Of a DNA stretch of 5,039 nucleotides, positions 1-5,039 are shown one piece after another. Position numbers and translations under genes: made by a program. How positions within the stretch are numbered: the stretch's first letter is position 1; the number at the start of each line of letters is the position of its first letter. Source of the DNA: Bacteroidales bacterium Bact_07 (GTDB taxonomy: Bacteria; Bacteroidota; Bacteroidia; Bacteroidales; Tenuifilaceae); the NCBI GenBank assembly GCA_001603415.1, contig LUYY01000316.1, positions 1-5,039 on the forward strand, in the 5' to 3' direction. A model generated the notes under the pieces. The model saw only the letters and a list, made by a program, of their open reading frames with translations, was not told the DNA's origin and did no database searches.

Positions 1-24
1 GAACTAAATTCTGTTTTGTTTGTT

Positions 25-32
25 TATCTTTG
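25..32 (+). promoter_or_regulatory. Bacteroidota-type -7 promoter element for fabI
   Basis: The octamer TATCTTTG matches the Bacteroidota primary-sigma -7 consensus TAnnTTTG at every fixed position. It ends 24 bases before the fabI ATG, which would leave a leader of roughly 15 to 20 bases. No TTTG or TTG is visible at the usual 17 to 23 base distance upstream, where the window begins, so the -33 half is unsupported. Because the octamer overlaps the in-frame TTG at position 30, that TTG is unlikely to be the translation start. Confidence 0.5.
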
Positions 33-56
33 CTAGTTCAACTAAACGATGTATTT

Positions 57-896
57 ATGGCTTACAATTTACTTAAAGGTAAGAAGGGACTTATTTTTGG
101 TGCCTTAAATGAGAAATCCATTGCGTGGAAAGTGGCAGAACGAGCCTACGAGGAGGGTGCTGAGGTTGTTCTCTCAAATACCCCTGTGGCTCTCCGTTTT
201 GGCAATGTTCATGAACTTGCTGAACGCATGAACACAGTGGTTATTCCTGCCGATGCTACAAACATTCAGGATTTGGAGAACCTGATTGACCAAACCATGG
301 AACGGTTTGGCGGTAAAATCGATTTTATTCTTCACTCTATTGGAATGTCACCAAACGTTCGTAAGGGTAGAACCTACGACGATTTGGACTACGATTTTTT
401 CCTGAAAACACTCGACATTTCGGCGATATCATTCCATAAAATATTGCAAACTTGCTGGAAAAAGGATGCCATTACCCATGGAGGGTCGGTTGTAGCTCTT
501 TCCTACATTGCTGCTCAGCGCACACTTTACGGCTATAACGATATGGCCGACGCCAAGGCTTTGCTCGAATCCATTGCACGCAGTTTTGGTTACATTTACG
601 GCAGGGAACGTGGGGTTCGTATCAATACCGTTTCGCAGTCGCCAACTGAAACCACAGCCGGTGGCGGTGTTATGGGATTCGATGCTCTGCTTGATTTTTC
701 GGATCGCATGTCGCCTTTAGGCAATGCCAGTGCCCTCGATTGCGCCGATTTTTGTATAACCCTTTTTAGCGATCTAACCCGTAAAATTACCATGCAAAAC
801 ATATACAACGATGGTGGCTTTTCGAGTATGGGTATGAGCAACAGGGCTATGGCAGTTTACAATCGTAACCTGGAAGAATGTAAAGACTGTAAGTAG
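57..896 (+). CDS. fabI: enoyl-[acyl-carrier-protein] reductase (NADH), FabI
   Basis: FabI reduces the trans-2 double bond of enoyl-ACP, the last step of each cycle of type II fatty-acid elongation in the cytoplasm. The 279-residue product has the short-chain dehydrogenase fold. An N-terminal nucleotide-binding loop (GALNEKSIAW, residues 15-24) is of the FabI type. The motif HSIGMSP lies near residues 93-99. The catalytic pair is Tyr150 and Tyr160, ten residues apart as in the family, followed by Lys167 in a Tyr-x6-Lys arrangement. The C-terminal NDGGFSSMGMS is typical of Bacteroides-like FabI. An in-frame TTG at position 30 would add nine residues, but it overlaps a -7-like promoter octamer, and the family start is MAYNLLKGK, so the ATG at 57 is preferred. 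No Shine-Dalgarno sequence is visible, as is usual in this phylum. The gene appears monocistronic: a terminator follows and the next gene is convergent. The extreme C-terminus carries a Cys-x2-Cys (residues 275-278) of unknown meaning. Confidence 0.96.
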   Translation: MAYNLLKGKKGLIFGALNEKSIAWKVAERAYEEGAEVVLSNTPVALRFGNVHELAERMNTVVIPADATNIQDLENLIDQTMERFGGKIDFILHSIGMSPNVRKGRTYDDLDYDFFLKTLDISAISFHKILQTCWKKDAITHGGSVVALSYIAAQRTLYGYNDMADAKALLESIARSFGYIYGRERGVRINTVSQSPTETTAGGGVMGFDALLDFSDRMSPLGNASALDCADFCITLFSDLTRKITMQNIYNDGGFSSMGMSNRAMAVYNRNLEECKDCK

Positions 897-909
897 CATT
901 TAGATAATA

Positions 910-937
910 AAAAAGCCCGCCTTTTGGCGGGCTTTTT
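910..937. terminator. bidirectional rho-independent terminator between fabI and rpoD
   Basis: A perfect 12-bp inverted repeat has a GC-rich core (GCCCGCC, 915-921, with GGCGGGC, 926-932), a TTTT loop and flanking A5/T5 runs. On the + strand the T-run follows the stem 13 bases after the fabI stop. On the - strand the stem begins 2 bases after the rpoD stop and runs into T-rich sequence. It should therefore end both convergent transcripts. Confidence 0.93.
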
Positions 938-939
938 GT

Positions 940-1800
940 TTATCCCAGATACGATTTTAGTAATTTGCTACGTGAAGTGTGACGGAGTCGACGGATTGCT
1001 TTTTCTTTGATTTGGCGAACGCGTTCACGTGTAAGTCCAAACTTTTCACCAATCTCCTCAAGGGTCATCTCCTGGCAGCCTATTCCAAAGAAAAGCTTAA
1101 TAATATCCCTTTCCCTCTCGGTTAAAGTGGCTAAGGCTCGCTCAATTTCTTTACTGAGCGATTCGTTAATTAGCCCACGATCGGCGCTGGGTGAGTCGTT
1201 GTTCACCAGTACGTCTAATAAGCTGTTGTCCTCTCCATCAACAAAAGGAGCATCAACCGATACATGACGGCCACTAACGCGTAGCGTGTCGTTAACTTTT
1301 TCCTTGGGGAGTTCAAGTAAATCGGCCAACTCCTCGGGCGAAGGAGTACGCTCGAATTCCTGTTCGAATTTTGAAAACGCTTTGTTAATTTTGTTCAGTG
1401 AACCTACCTGGTTAAGAGGTAGGCGAACAATACGCGATTGTTCTGCTAATGCCTGAAGGATGGATTGACGAATCCACCATACCGCATAGGAAATGAATTT
1501 GAAACCGCGGGTTTCATCAAACTTCTCAGCAGCTTTAATAAGACCAAGATTACCCTCGTTAATGAGGTCGGGTAAACTTAATCCTTGATTCTGGTACTGC
1601 TTGGCTACCGAAACAACAAAACGTAGATTAGCACGTGTTAATTTCTCCAGCGCTGCCTGATCGCCTTTCCGAATACGCTGGGCAAGTTCTACTTCCTCCT
1701 CAACCGTGATAAGGTCTTCCTTACCAATCTCCTGTAAATACTTATCGAGCGAAGCGCTCTCCCTGTTAGTGATTGATTTAGTGATCTTTAGTTGTCTCAT
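940..1800 (-). CDS. rpoD: primary (housekeeping) RNA polymerase sigma-70 factor, Bacteroidota type
   Basis: This is the main sigma factor, which directs RNA polymerase to housekeeping promoters. The 286 residues hold, in order, region 1.2 (about 14-45), region 2 (about 50-125), region 3 (about 126-205) and region 4 (about 215-280). The core-binding segment is DLINEGNLGLIKAAEKFD (78-95). The -10 recognition/melting segment contains FISYAVWWIRQSI (102-114). The region 4.2 helix-turn-helix is TLEEIGEKFGLTRERVRQIK (246-265). The protein starts directly before region 1.2, so the acidic region 1.1 of proteobacterial RpoD is absent. This matches the known Bacteroidota primary sigma, which reads -33 TTTG and -7 TAnnTTTG. 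The high conservation of regions 2.4 and 4.2 and the length argue against an alternative or ECF sigma. The ATG at 1800 fits the family start (MRQLKITKSIT). The gene has its own promoter and a terminator 2 bases past its stop, so it appears to be transcribed alone. Confidence 0.95.
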   Translation of the reverse strand: MRQLKITKSITNRESASLDKYLQEIGKEDLITVEEEVELAQRIRKGDQAALEKLTRANLRFVVSVAKQYQNQGLSLPDLINEGNLGLIKAAEKFDETRGFKFISYAVWWIRQSILQALAEQSRIVRLPLNQVGSLNKINKAFSKFEQEFERTPSPEELADLLELPKEKVNDTLRVSGRHVSVDAPFVDGEDNSLLDVLVNNDSPSADRGLINESLSKEIERALATLTERERDIIKLFFGIGCQEMTLEEIGEKFGLTRERVRQIKEKAIRRLRHTSRSKLLKSYLG

Positions 1801-1819
1801 CCGACCCTTATATTTAGTG

Positions 1820-1850
1820 CAAAATTACTACAAACGCCAGTTAATATCAA
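1820..1850 (-). promoter_or_regulatory. Bacteroidota-type promoter of rpoD
   Basis: Read on the - strand, TTG (1850-1848) is followed after 20 bases by TAATTTTG (1827-1820). This fits the Bacteroidota consensus TT(T)G, 17 to 23 bases, TAnnTTTG, with all fixed -7 positions matching. The -7 element ends 19 bases before the rpoD ATG, giving a short leader. The best ribosome-binding hint is a weak TAAGGG about 4 bases before the ATG. This is the best-formed promoter in the window. Confidence 0.65.
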
Positions 1851-1879
1851 GAAAAAAAATATGTTAAACAAAATAAATC

Positions 1880-1914
1880 GGCTACGTTGTAACGTGTTCA
1901 GTTAAAACGTAGCC
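1880..1914 (-). terminator. candidate terminator hairpin downstream of degP
   Basis: GGCTACGTT (1880-1888) pairs with AACGTAGCC (1906-1914). Inside, after a single mismatch, TAAC (1890-1893) pairs with GTTA (1901-1904) around a 7-base loop. The result is a 13-bp stem with one internal mismatch. On the - strand it lies 43 bases past the degP stop and is followed by GATTTATTTTGTTT, which is T-rich but interrupted. A transcription terminator is the likely role. A protein-binding palindrome upstream of the rpoD promoter is the alternative. Confidence 0.55.
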
Positions 1915-1957
1915 AGTTTTAAAATGTTTCATTTATTGTGTAAAAATCTAATAATAT

Positions 1958-3403
1958 TTAGTTAACACCAATTGCATAGTATGCAACCACACCATTGGGG
2001 TAAACCCCTTCAATTAGTACACCACCCGAAGAGATGCTGAGCACACGCTTTAAGTCGTCGATGTTTCGAATTGGGGTGCGATTCATTCGGGTGATAATGT
2101 AACCCTTCTTAATGCCACCTTCCTTGAGTTTGCCATCGCGTAGCTCAACAATTTGTAAACCATAATTTAGGCCGAGTTCCTGTTTCTGCTTATCGGTTAT
2201 TTCCCTGAAATCGGCTCCAAGGCTACTAAGCGTATCATCGGTTTTTACTACGCCTAAACCACCTTTTAGGTTACGTAAGGTAACGGAGAAATGTTTCTTT
2301 GAATTATCTCTATTTACAACAATATCAACCTGCTGGTTGGGGCGGTATCGGCTAATTTGTTCCTGTAGTTGAGCAGTACTATTAACGTCAACTCCATTAA
2401 CCGATAGAATAACATCGCCAGGTTTAATGCCAGCAGCATCAGCTGCTCCTCCATTTTCAACATCGAATACGTAAACACCTTTTATTTCTTTAATACCTTT
2501 TTCTTTAGCAAGTTCAGCAGTAAGTTCCTGAATTCTAACGCCAAGTATAGCACGTTGAACCTCTCCGAACTCAATGATATCAGTAACAACCTTTTTAACG
2601 ATGTTTGAGGGCACAGCAAAGGCGTAGCCAGTGAACGAACCCGTTTTAGATGCAATAGCAGTGTTAATACCAATAAGCTCACCCTTGAGATTAATTAATG
2701 CACCTCCACTATTGCCAGGGTTAACGGCAGCATCGGTTTGGATGAATGATTCTATGGCAAAATCACGTCCGCTTAAGATATTGATATTGCGTGCTTTGGC
2801 GCTTACAATGCCTGCAGTAACCGTAGAGGTAAGGTTAAAGGGGTTGCCAATTGCCAGTACCCACTCGCCAACCTTGATATTATCGGAGTTGCCAAACGAA
2901 AGGAAGGGCAAATCGGTAGCATCAATTTTAAGCAAAGCTATGTCGGTACTTGGATCGGCACCTACAAGTTTTGCTGTAAACTTACGCTTGTCGTTAAGCA
3001 CAACAGTGATTTCGTCGGCATTTTCAATAACATGGTTGTTGGTTACAATAAAGCCGTCGTGGGTTAAAATAACACCTGAACCTGAGCTTTGCACCTTTTG
3101 GCGGGGCATGTAGTCGCGAGGTCCAAAAAAGAAATCGAACAATGGGTTACCAAATGAGTAGTCAACAGACTGGGTAAACTCAGTGGTTACGTGAACTACT
3201 GCATCAACCGAATGTTCTGCAGCCCAAGTAAAATCGGTAGATGAAGAATCGGGTGTAAACGCTCTTGTTACCTGAACGGGAGTGTTTTGGGTTACTAAAT
3301 TCTCGTTGACATTCGATTTCAATACATGATTACTTAAAAAGATAGCCAGTAAGCCACCCAGTGTAGCATATATTACCGGTAGTATGAATTTTTGTGCTTT
3401 CAT
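1958..3403 (-). CDS. degP: periplasmic serine protease/chaperone of the DegP/HtrA (Do) family
   Basis: DegP/HtrA proteins degrade or refold misfolded proteins in the periplasm. The 481-residue product starts with a signal or signal-anchor segment: MKAQK, then a hydrophobic stretch at about 6-24. A trypsin-like domain follows at about 60-280. Its catalytic triad is intact: His124 in TNNHVI, Asp154 in STDIALLKI and Ser232 in GNSGGAL. The phenylalanine-rich segment near residues 84-94 fits the LA loop of Do proteases. PDZ1 spans about 284-378 (ILGVRIQEL, then AGIKPGDVILSVNG) and a more divergent PDZ2 spans about 385-480 (GGIKKGYIITRMN). The order protease-PDZ-PDZ and the length fit DegP/DegQ rather than single-PDZ DegS. 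Which of DegP or DegQ it corresponds to cannot be settled here. The gene is probably its own transcription unit, with hairpins on either side. No clean TAnnTTTG element lies in front of it, which may mean control by an alternative sigma factor (inference). Confidence 0.94.
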   Translation of the reverse strand: MKAQKFILPVIYATLGGLLAIFLSNHVLKSNVNENLVTQNTPVQVTRAFTPDSSSTDFTWAAEHSVDAVVHVTTEFTQSVDYSFGNPLFDFFFGPRDYMPRQKVQSSGSGVILTHDGFIVTNNHVIENADEITVVLNDKRKFTAKLVGADPSTDIALLKIDATDLPFLSFGNSDNIKVGEWVLAIGNPFNLTSTVTAGIVSAKARNINILSGRDFAIESFIQTDAAVNPGNSGGALINLKGELIGINTAIASKTGSFTGYAFAVPSNIVKKVVTDIIEFGEVQRAILGVRIQELTAELAKEKGIKEIKGVYVFDVENGGAADAAGIKPGDVILSVNGVDVNSTAQLQEQISRYRPNQQVDIVVNRDNSKKHFSVTLRNLKGGLGVVKTDDTLSSLGADFREITDKQKQELGLNYGLQIVELRDGKLKEGGIKKGYIITRMNRTPIRNIDDLKRVLSISSGGVLIEGVYPNGVVAYYAIGVN

Positions 3404-3450
3404 AGTCTAATTTTTTAATGGTTTCTGCTAATTTAAATATCAAAAAAAAT

Positions 3451-3489
3451 ACCTTGTGTAACTGATTAACAAATGTTAACCAGTAAGGT
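3451..3489 (-). terminator. candidate terminator between the siaC-like gene and degP
   Basis: On the - strand the transcript can fold ACTGGTTAAC (3484-3475) against GTTAATCAGT (3470-3461) around ATTT. This is ten pairs, one of them a G-U wobble. An outer ACCTT/AAGGT helix (3489-3485 with 3455-3451) closes over a 5-base bulge, and T8 follows one base later (3449-3442). The wobble pair is possible only in RNA read from the - strand, which favours a terminator for the upstream siaC-like gene. The same sequence could instead serve as an operator in front of degP. Confidence 0.5.
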
Positions 3490-3531
3490 GCCAATTTTTC
3501 ATGTTTTTAAAAAAAGACCACGACAATATTT

Positions 3532-3551
3532 AATGTGAGTTAAACCACATT
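3532..3551. promoter_or_regulatory. CRP/FNR-like palindrome upstream of degP
   Basis: AATGTG (3532-3537) and CACATT (3546-3551) form a perfect inverted repeat with an 8-base spacer. Read as TGTGA-N6-CCACA it differs at one half-site base from the classic TGTGA-N6-TCACA site of the CRP/FNR family. It lies about 130 bases before the degP start and 27 bases after the siaC-like stop. Whether Bacteroidota CRP-like regulators read this motif is not shown by the sequence. It could also be part of the 3' end of the siaC-like transcript. Confidence 0.3.
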
Positions 3552-3578
3552 CTGAAATTTTGGCATATTGTTATATGA

Positions 3579-3953
3579 TTAGTAAGGGAGAAAGTTGAAC
3601 GGGATATGAATTATTTCGGAGAAGGTTTCGCCCGATTCAAGCATATCGTCATCAATACTTTTGTAGTACCAGTTAACCTGAATAATTTTCTGATCCCTTT
3701 TGATATTTTGCAGCAATGAGAGAATTTCTATTAATTTCTTTGAAGCGGCGGTGTTAAAGTAATCGAGTTTAAAAGTAAGTGTTGTTTCAGGATTTGGATT
3801 GTTTACGTATTCTTTAAACCATTCGATTATTGGCTCAAAGAATTCCTTAGGGTTTTCAGGCATAATTTTTCCGTAAAACTCAAATCGGCCTCGCTCTTTA
3901 TCCAGCGTAACTTCAGGGGTATCGCTGGTTTCCAACAACTTCAACGGTTTCAT
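3579..3953 (-). CDS. SiaC-family (DUF1987) regulatory phosphoprotein
   Basis: This small 124-residue protein has the features of the SiaC/DUF1987 family. These include the opening LETSDTPEVTLD (residues 7-18), PENPKEFFEPIIEW (32-45), a beta-strand with the phospho-acceptor motif KLDYFNTAASKK (62-73), and VNWYY (93-97). In Pseudomonas SiaC, a threonine in the NTSS motif at position 68 is phosphorylated by a SiaB kinase and dephosphorylated by a SiaA phosphatase, and the unphosphorylated form activates a diguanylate cyclase. Here the equivalent threonine is also residue 68, in NTAA. The output partner in this organism is unknown. The frame can be extended to a TTG at 3983, but the ATG at 3953 gives the family-like start MKPLKLLETS, and the TTG would sit almost at the predicted transcription start. 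The gene is 67 bases downstream of dapF and has its own -7-like element. It is cytoplasmic, with no signal peptide or membrane segment. Confidence 0.82.
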   Translation of the reverse strand: MKPLKLLETSDTPEVTLDKERGRFEFYGKIMPENPKEFFEPIIEWFKEYVNNPNPETTLTFKLDYFNTAASKKLIEILSLLQNIKRDQKIIQVNWYYKSIDDDMLESGETFSEIIHIPFNFLPY

Positions 3954-3993
3954 CCTTTCATGGTTTATTAGATAGTACAGCAAAAAACGTCAA

Positions 3994-4001
3994 CAAAATT
4001 A
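3994..4001 (-). promoter_or_regulatory. Bacteroidota-type -7 promoter element for the siaC-like gene
   Basis: On the - strand TAATTTTG matches TAnnTTTG exactly and is identical to the octamer in the rpoD promoter. It lies in the 67-base gap between dapF and the siaC-like gene, ending 40 bases before the ATG at 3953. No clear TTTG is found 17 to 23 bases upstream, where the sequence is the end of dapF. The siaC-like gene may therefore be transcribed both from here and by readthrough from dapF. Confidence 0.45.
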
Positions 4002-4020
4002 TGAAAAATGGCACTGAAAA

Positions 4021-4809
4021 CTAAATGAGTGGGCAATTAATTTTACCCTCAAATACTTCTTCTGCCGGACCTTCAAGCCAAATATTTACAAATTGTTCAT
4101 CTTCTTGATTGAAATATACTTTTAGGAGTCCGCCTAGTGCTTCCACTTCAATAGGTGATTGATTGATATCGAAGTAGTGGGAGTATGCGATGGCCGATGC
4201 GGTTGCTCCGGTGCCACAAGCTAGGGTTTCGGCTTCCACACCCCGTTCGTAGGTGCGTATTTTTATTTTTCCCGGGCTTACTTCTTGGATAAAGTTCACA
4301 TTGGTGCCACCATCATTAAAGTTGACGCTTTGCCTAATAAGCCGCCCTTCCCGCTCAACATCAACATTATTTACATCCCGAACCATGGTAACGTAATGCG
4401 GTGAACCTGTATTTATAAAGTAGCAATCGTCCAAGAGTTCAATAGATTTAACATCAATCATCTTTAGCTTTATGGAACCATTGGCATTGTATATGGCAGT
4501 ATGTATTCCATCAATGCCATAAAAGTTGAATGCTGGTTCGTTTGTTAGTCCAATTCTTTTAGCAAACGCAGCAAAGCATCTGCCTCCATTGCCACACATG
4601 GTCGATTCGTTTCCATCGCAATTAAAGTAGCGCATGAAAGGTGATTGATCGTGGGTTTCCAGTAGTATCAATCCATCGGCACCAATGCCAAAATGCCTGT
4701 CGCATAACCATTTTACCAAAGGAACTGTAGGTGTAAAGTTTTGATCACGGTTGTCGATCATTATAAAATCATTACCCGCTCCGTGGTATTTGAAGAATTG
4801 AAGCATCAT
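4021..4809 (-). CDS. dapF: diaminopimelate epimerase
   Basis: DapF converts LL-diaminopimelate to meso-diaminopimelate, the lysine precursor and the cross-linking residue of Gram-negative peptidoglycan. It is a cofactor-independent cytoplasmic enzyme using two cysteines. From the ATG at 4809 the product has 262 residues, near the usual family length. It opens with FKYHGAGNDFIMIDNR (residues 6-21). The first catalytic cysteine is Cys72 in TMCGNGGRC and the second is Cys198 in ETLACGTGA. The substrate-binding FGIGADG lies near residues 40-46, and NTGSPH and YERGVEAE are also present. Two ATGs are adjacent (4809 and 4806) and the sequence does not decide between them. A longer frame from a TTG at 4863 adds 18 residues that look unlike the family and cross an inverted repeat, so it is not preferred. 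It stands 86 bases from the phosphatase-like gene upstream and 67 from the siaC-like gene downstream, all on the same strand. Confidence 0.95.
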   Translation of the reverse strand: MMLQFFKYHGAGNDFIMIDNRDQNFTPTVPLVKWLCDRHFGIGADGLILLETHDQSPFMRYFNCDGNESTMCGNGGRCFAAFAKRIGLTNEPAFNFYGIDGIHTAIYNANGSIKLKMIDVKSIELLDDCYFINTGSPHYVTMVRDVNNVDVEREGRLIRQSVNFNDGGTNVNFIQEVSPGKIKIRTYERGVEAETLACGTGATASAIAYSHYFDINQSPIEVEALGGLLKVYFNQEDEQFVNIWLEGPAEEVFEGKINCPLI

Positions 4810-4837
4810 GTGTGAATGTAAAATATATACTACAATA

Positions 4838-4855
4838 TTCGGCAAAAATTCCGAA
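4838..4855 (-). promoter_or_regulatory. inverted repeat around a -7-like octamer upstream of dapF
   Basis: TTCGG (4838-4842) and CCGAA (4851-4855) form a perfect inverted repeat. The 8-base spacer, read on the - strand, is AATTTTTG, which matches 7 of 8 positions of TAnnTTTG counting the two free ones. A TTTTTTG lies 24 bases upstream of it, slightly outside the usual spacing. The arrangement could be an operator laid over the dapF promoter, or a weak terminator hairpin for the upstream gene, since AT-rich sequence follows. The present data do not separate these. Confidence 0.35.
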
Positions 4856-4895
4856 CCGCCCAATATTTAAGAGACAAAAAAGGGAAAATGGAAAT

Positions 4896-5039
4896 TTATT
4901 TTGGATCGATTTTGAAGCCAACTACAAGAATATCATCAACTTGGGGGAATTTAGTGCCAAGCCAATCTTTTAGGGTATTCTTAAGAATTTCACGTTGTTG
5001 GTCTGGAGGTAGAATTGAAATACCGGCCAGCAAATCGAT
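4896..5039 (-). CDS. C-terminal end of a probable SpoIIE/PP2C-type serine/threonine phosphatase (partial)
   Basis: An open frame enters from the right edge and ends at TAA (4898-4896), giving 47 visible residues. They read IDLLAGISILPPDQQREI at the start and PQVDDILVVGFKIDPK at the end. The pattern of a helix with LL and LP, then a WLG/WKG-like turn (residues 26-28), then QVDD (33-36) followed by a hydrophobic strand resembles the end of SpoIIE-type PP2C phosphatase domains. In that family the paired aspartates contribute to the metal site. The start and any N-terminal sensor, HAMP, GAF or TPR domains lie outside the window. Such phosphatases usually act on a phosphorylated STAS or SiaC-like partner, and a SiaC-like gene lies just past dapF. 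The identification rests on a short tail, so it is less certain than the other genes. Confidence 0.68.
   Translation of the reverse strand: MDLLAGISILPPDQQREILKNTLKDWLGTKFPQVDDILVVGFKIDPK

Noticed and set aside
508..841. Short frames overlapping fabI in other frames (508-720 + and 596-841 -)
   Set aside because: They overlap the conserved catalytic part of FabI and their translations look like frame-shifted coding sequence.
1007..1267. 86-codon open frame on the + strand inside rpoD
   Set aside because: It is fully antisense to conserved sigma region 3-4 codons, its translation resembles no family, and it has no promoter or ribosome-binding signal.
2631..3113. 160-codon open frame on the + strand inside degP
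   Set aside because: It is antisense to the protease domain with its intact catalytic triad. The frame is a by-product of codon bias in degP.
3479..3496. Sigma-54-like -24/-12 promoter (TTGGCAC ... TGGTT on the - strand) in front of degP
   Set aside because: The -24 half is good, but the -12 half has GT where the nearly invariant GC is expected, and it overlaps the terminator-like hairpin.
3564..3577. CATAT-TGTT-ATATG hairpin right after the siaC-like stop
   Set aside because: The five-pair stem is almost all A-T and has no T-run directly after it, so it is too weak to call a terminator.

Overview
The window looks like the chromosome of a member of the Bacteroidota, probably from the Bacteroidales/Marinilabiliales part of the phylum. 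Four things point there. The enoyl-ACP reductase closely resembles the Bacteroides-type FabI. The primary sigma factor is the short form of about 286 residues that lacks region 1.1. Several genes have upstream octamers matching the Bacteroidota -7 element TAnnTTTG. The genes have no convincing Shine-Dalgarno sequences. The DNA is moderately AT-rich, is tightly packed with genes, and shows no insertion sequence, CRISPR array, tRNA or rRNA.

Layout from left to right. fabI (57-896, + strand) is a lone gene with a promoter-like octamer just in front of it. It converges on rpoD (940-1800, - strand), and a strong bidirectional hairpin (910-937) serves both. rpoD has its own consensus-type promoter at 1820-1850. 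Next, on the - strand, is a degP/htrA periplasmic protease gene (1958-3403). It is followed by a bulged hairpin at 1880-1914 and preceded by a 175-bp intergenic region holding a likely terminator hairpin and a CRP-like palindrome. Upstream of that lie, all on the - strand, a small SiaC-family regulatory phosphoprotein gene (3579-3953), dapF (4021-4809) and the last 47 codons of a gene that runs off the right edge (4896-5039). That tail reads as the C-terminal end of a SpoIIE/PP2C-type phosphatase.

Most of the window is housekeeping: fatty-acid elongation (FabI), general transcription (RpoD), envelope protein quality control (DegP) and lysine/peptidoglycan precursor synthesis (DapF). The part most worth a second look is the right end. 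A SiaC-like protein keeps the phospho-acceptor threonine in the family position, and a SpoIIE-type phosphatase tail lies one gene away, with dapF between them. Together they suggest a Sia-type partner-switching module wrapped around a biosynthetic gene. The kinase (SiaB-like) and the output protein are not visible here. The longest open frames of fabI, siaC and dapF all begin at a TTG that lies in or next to a promoter-like or palindromic element, so the downstream ATG was chosen for each.
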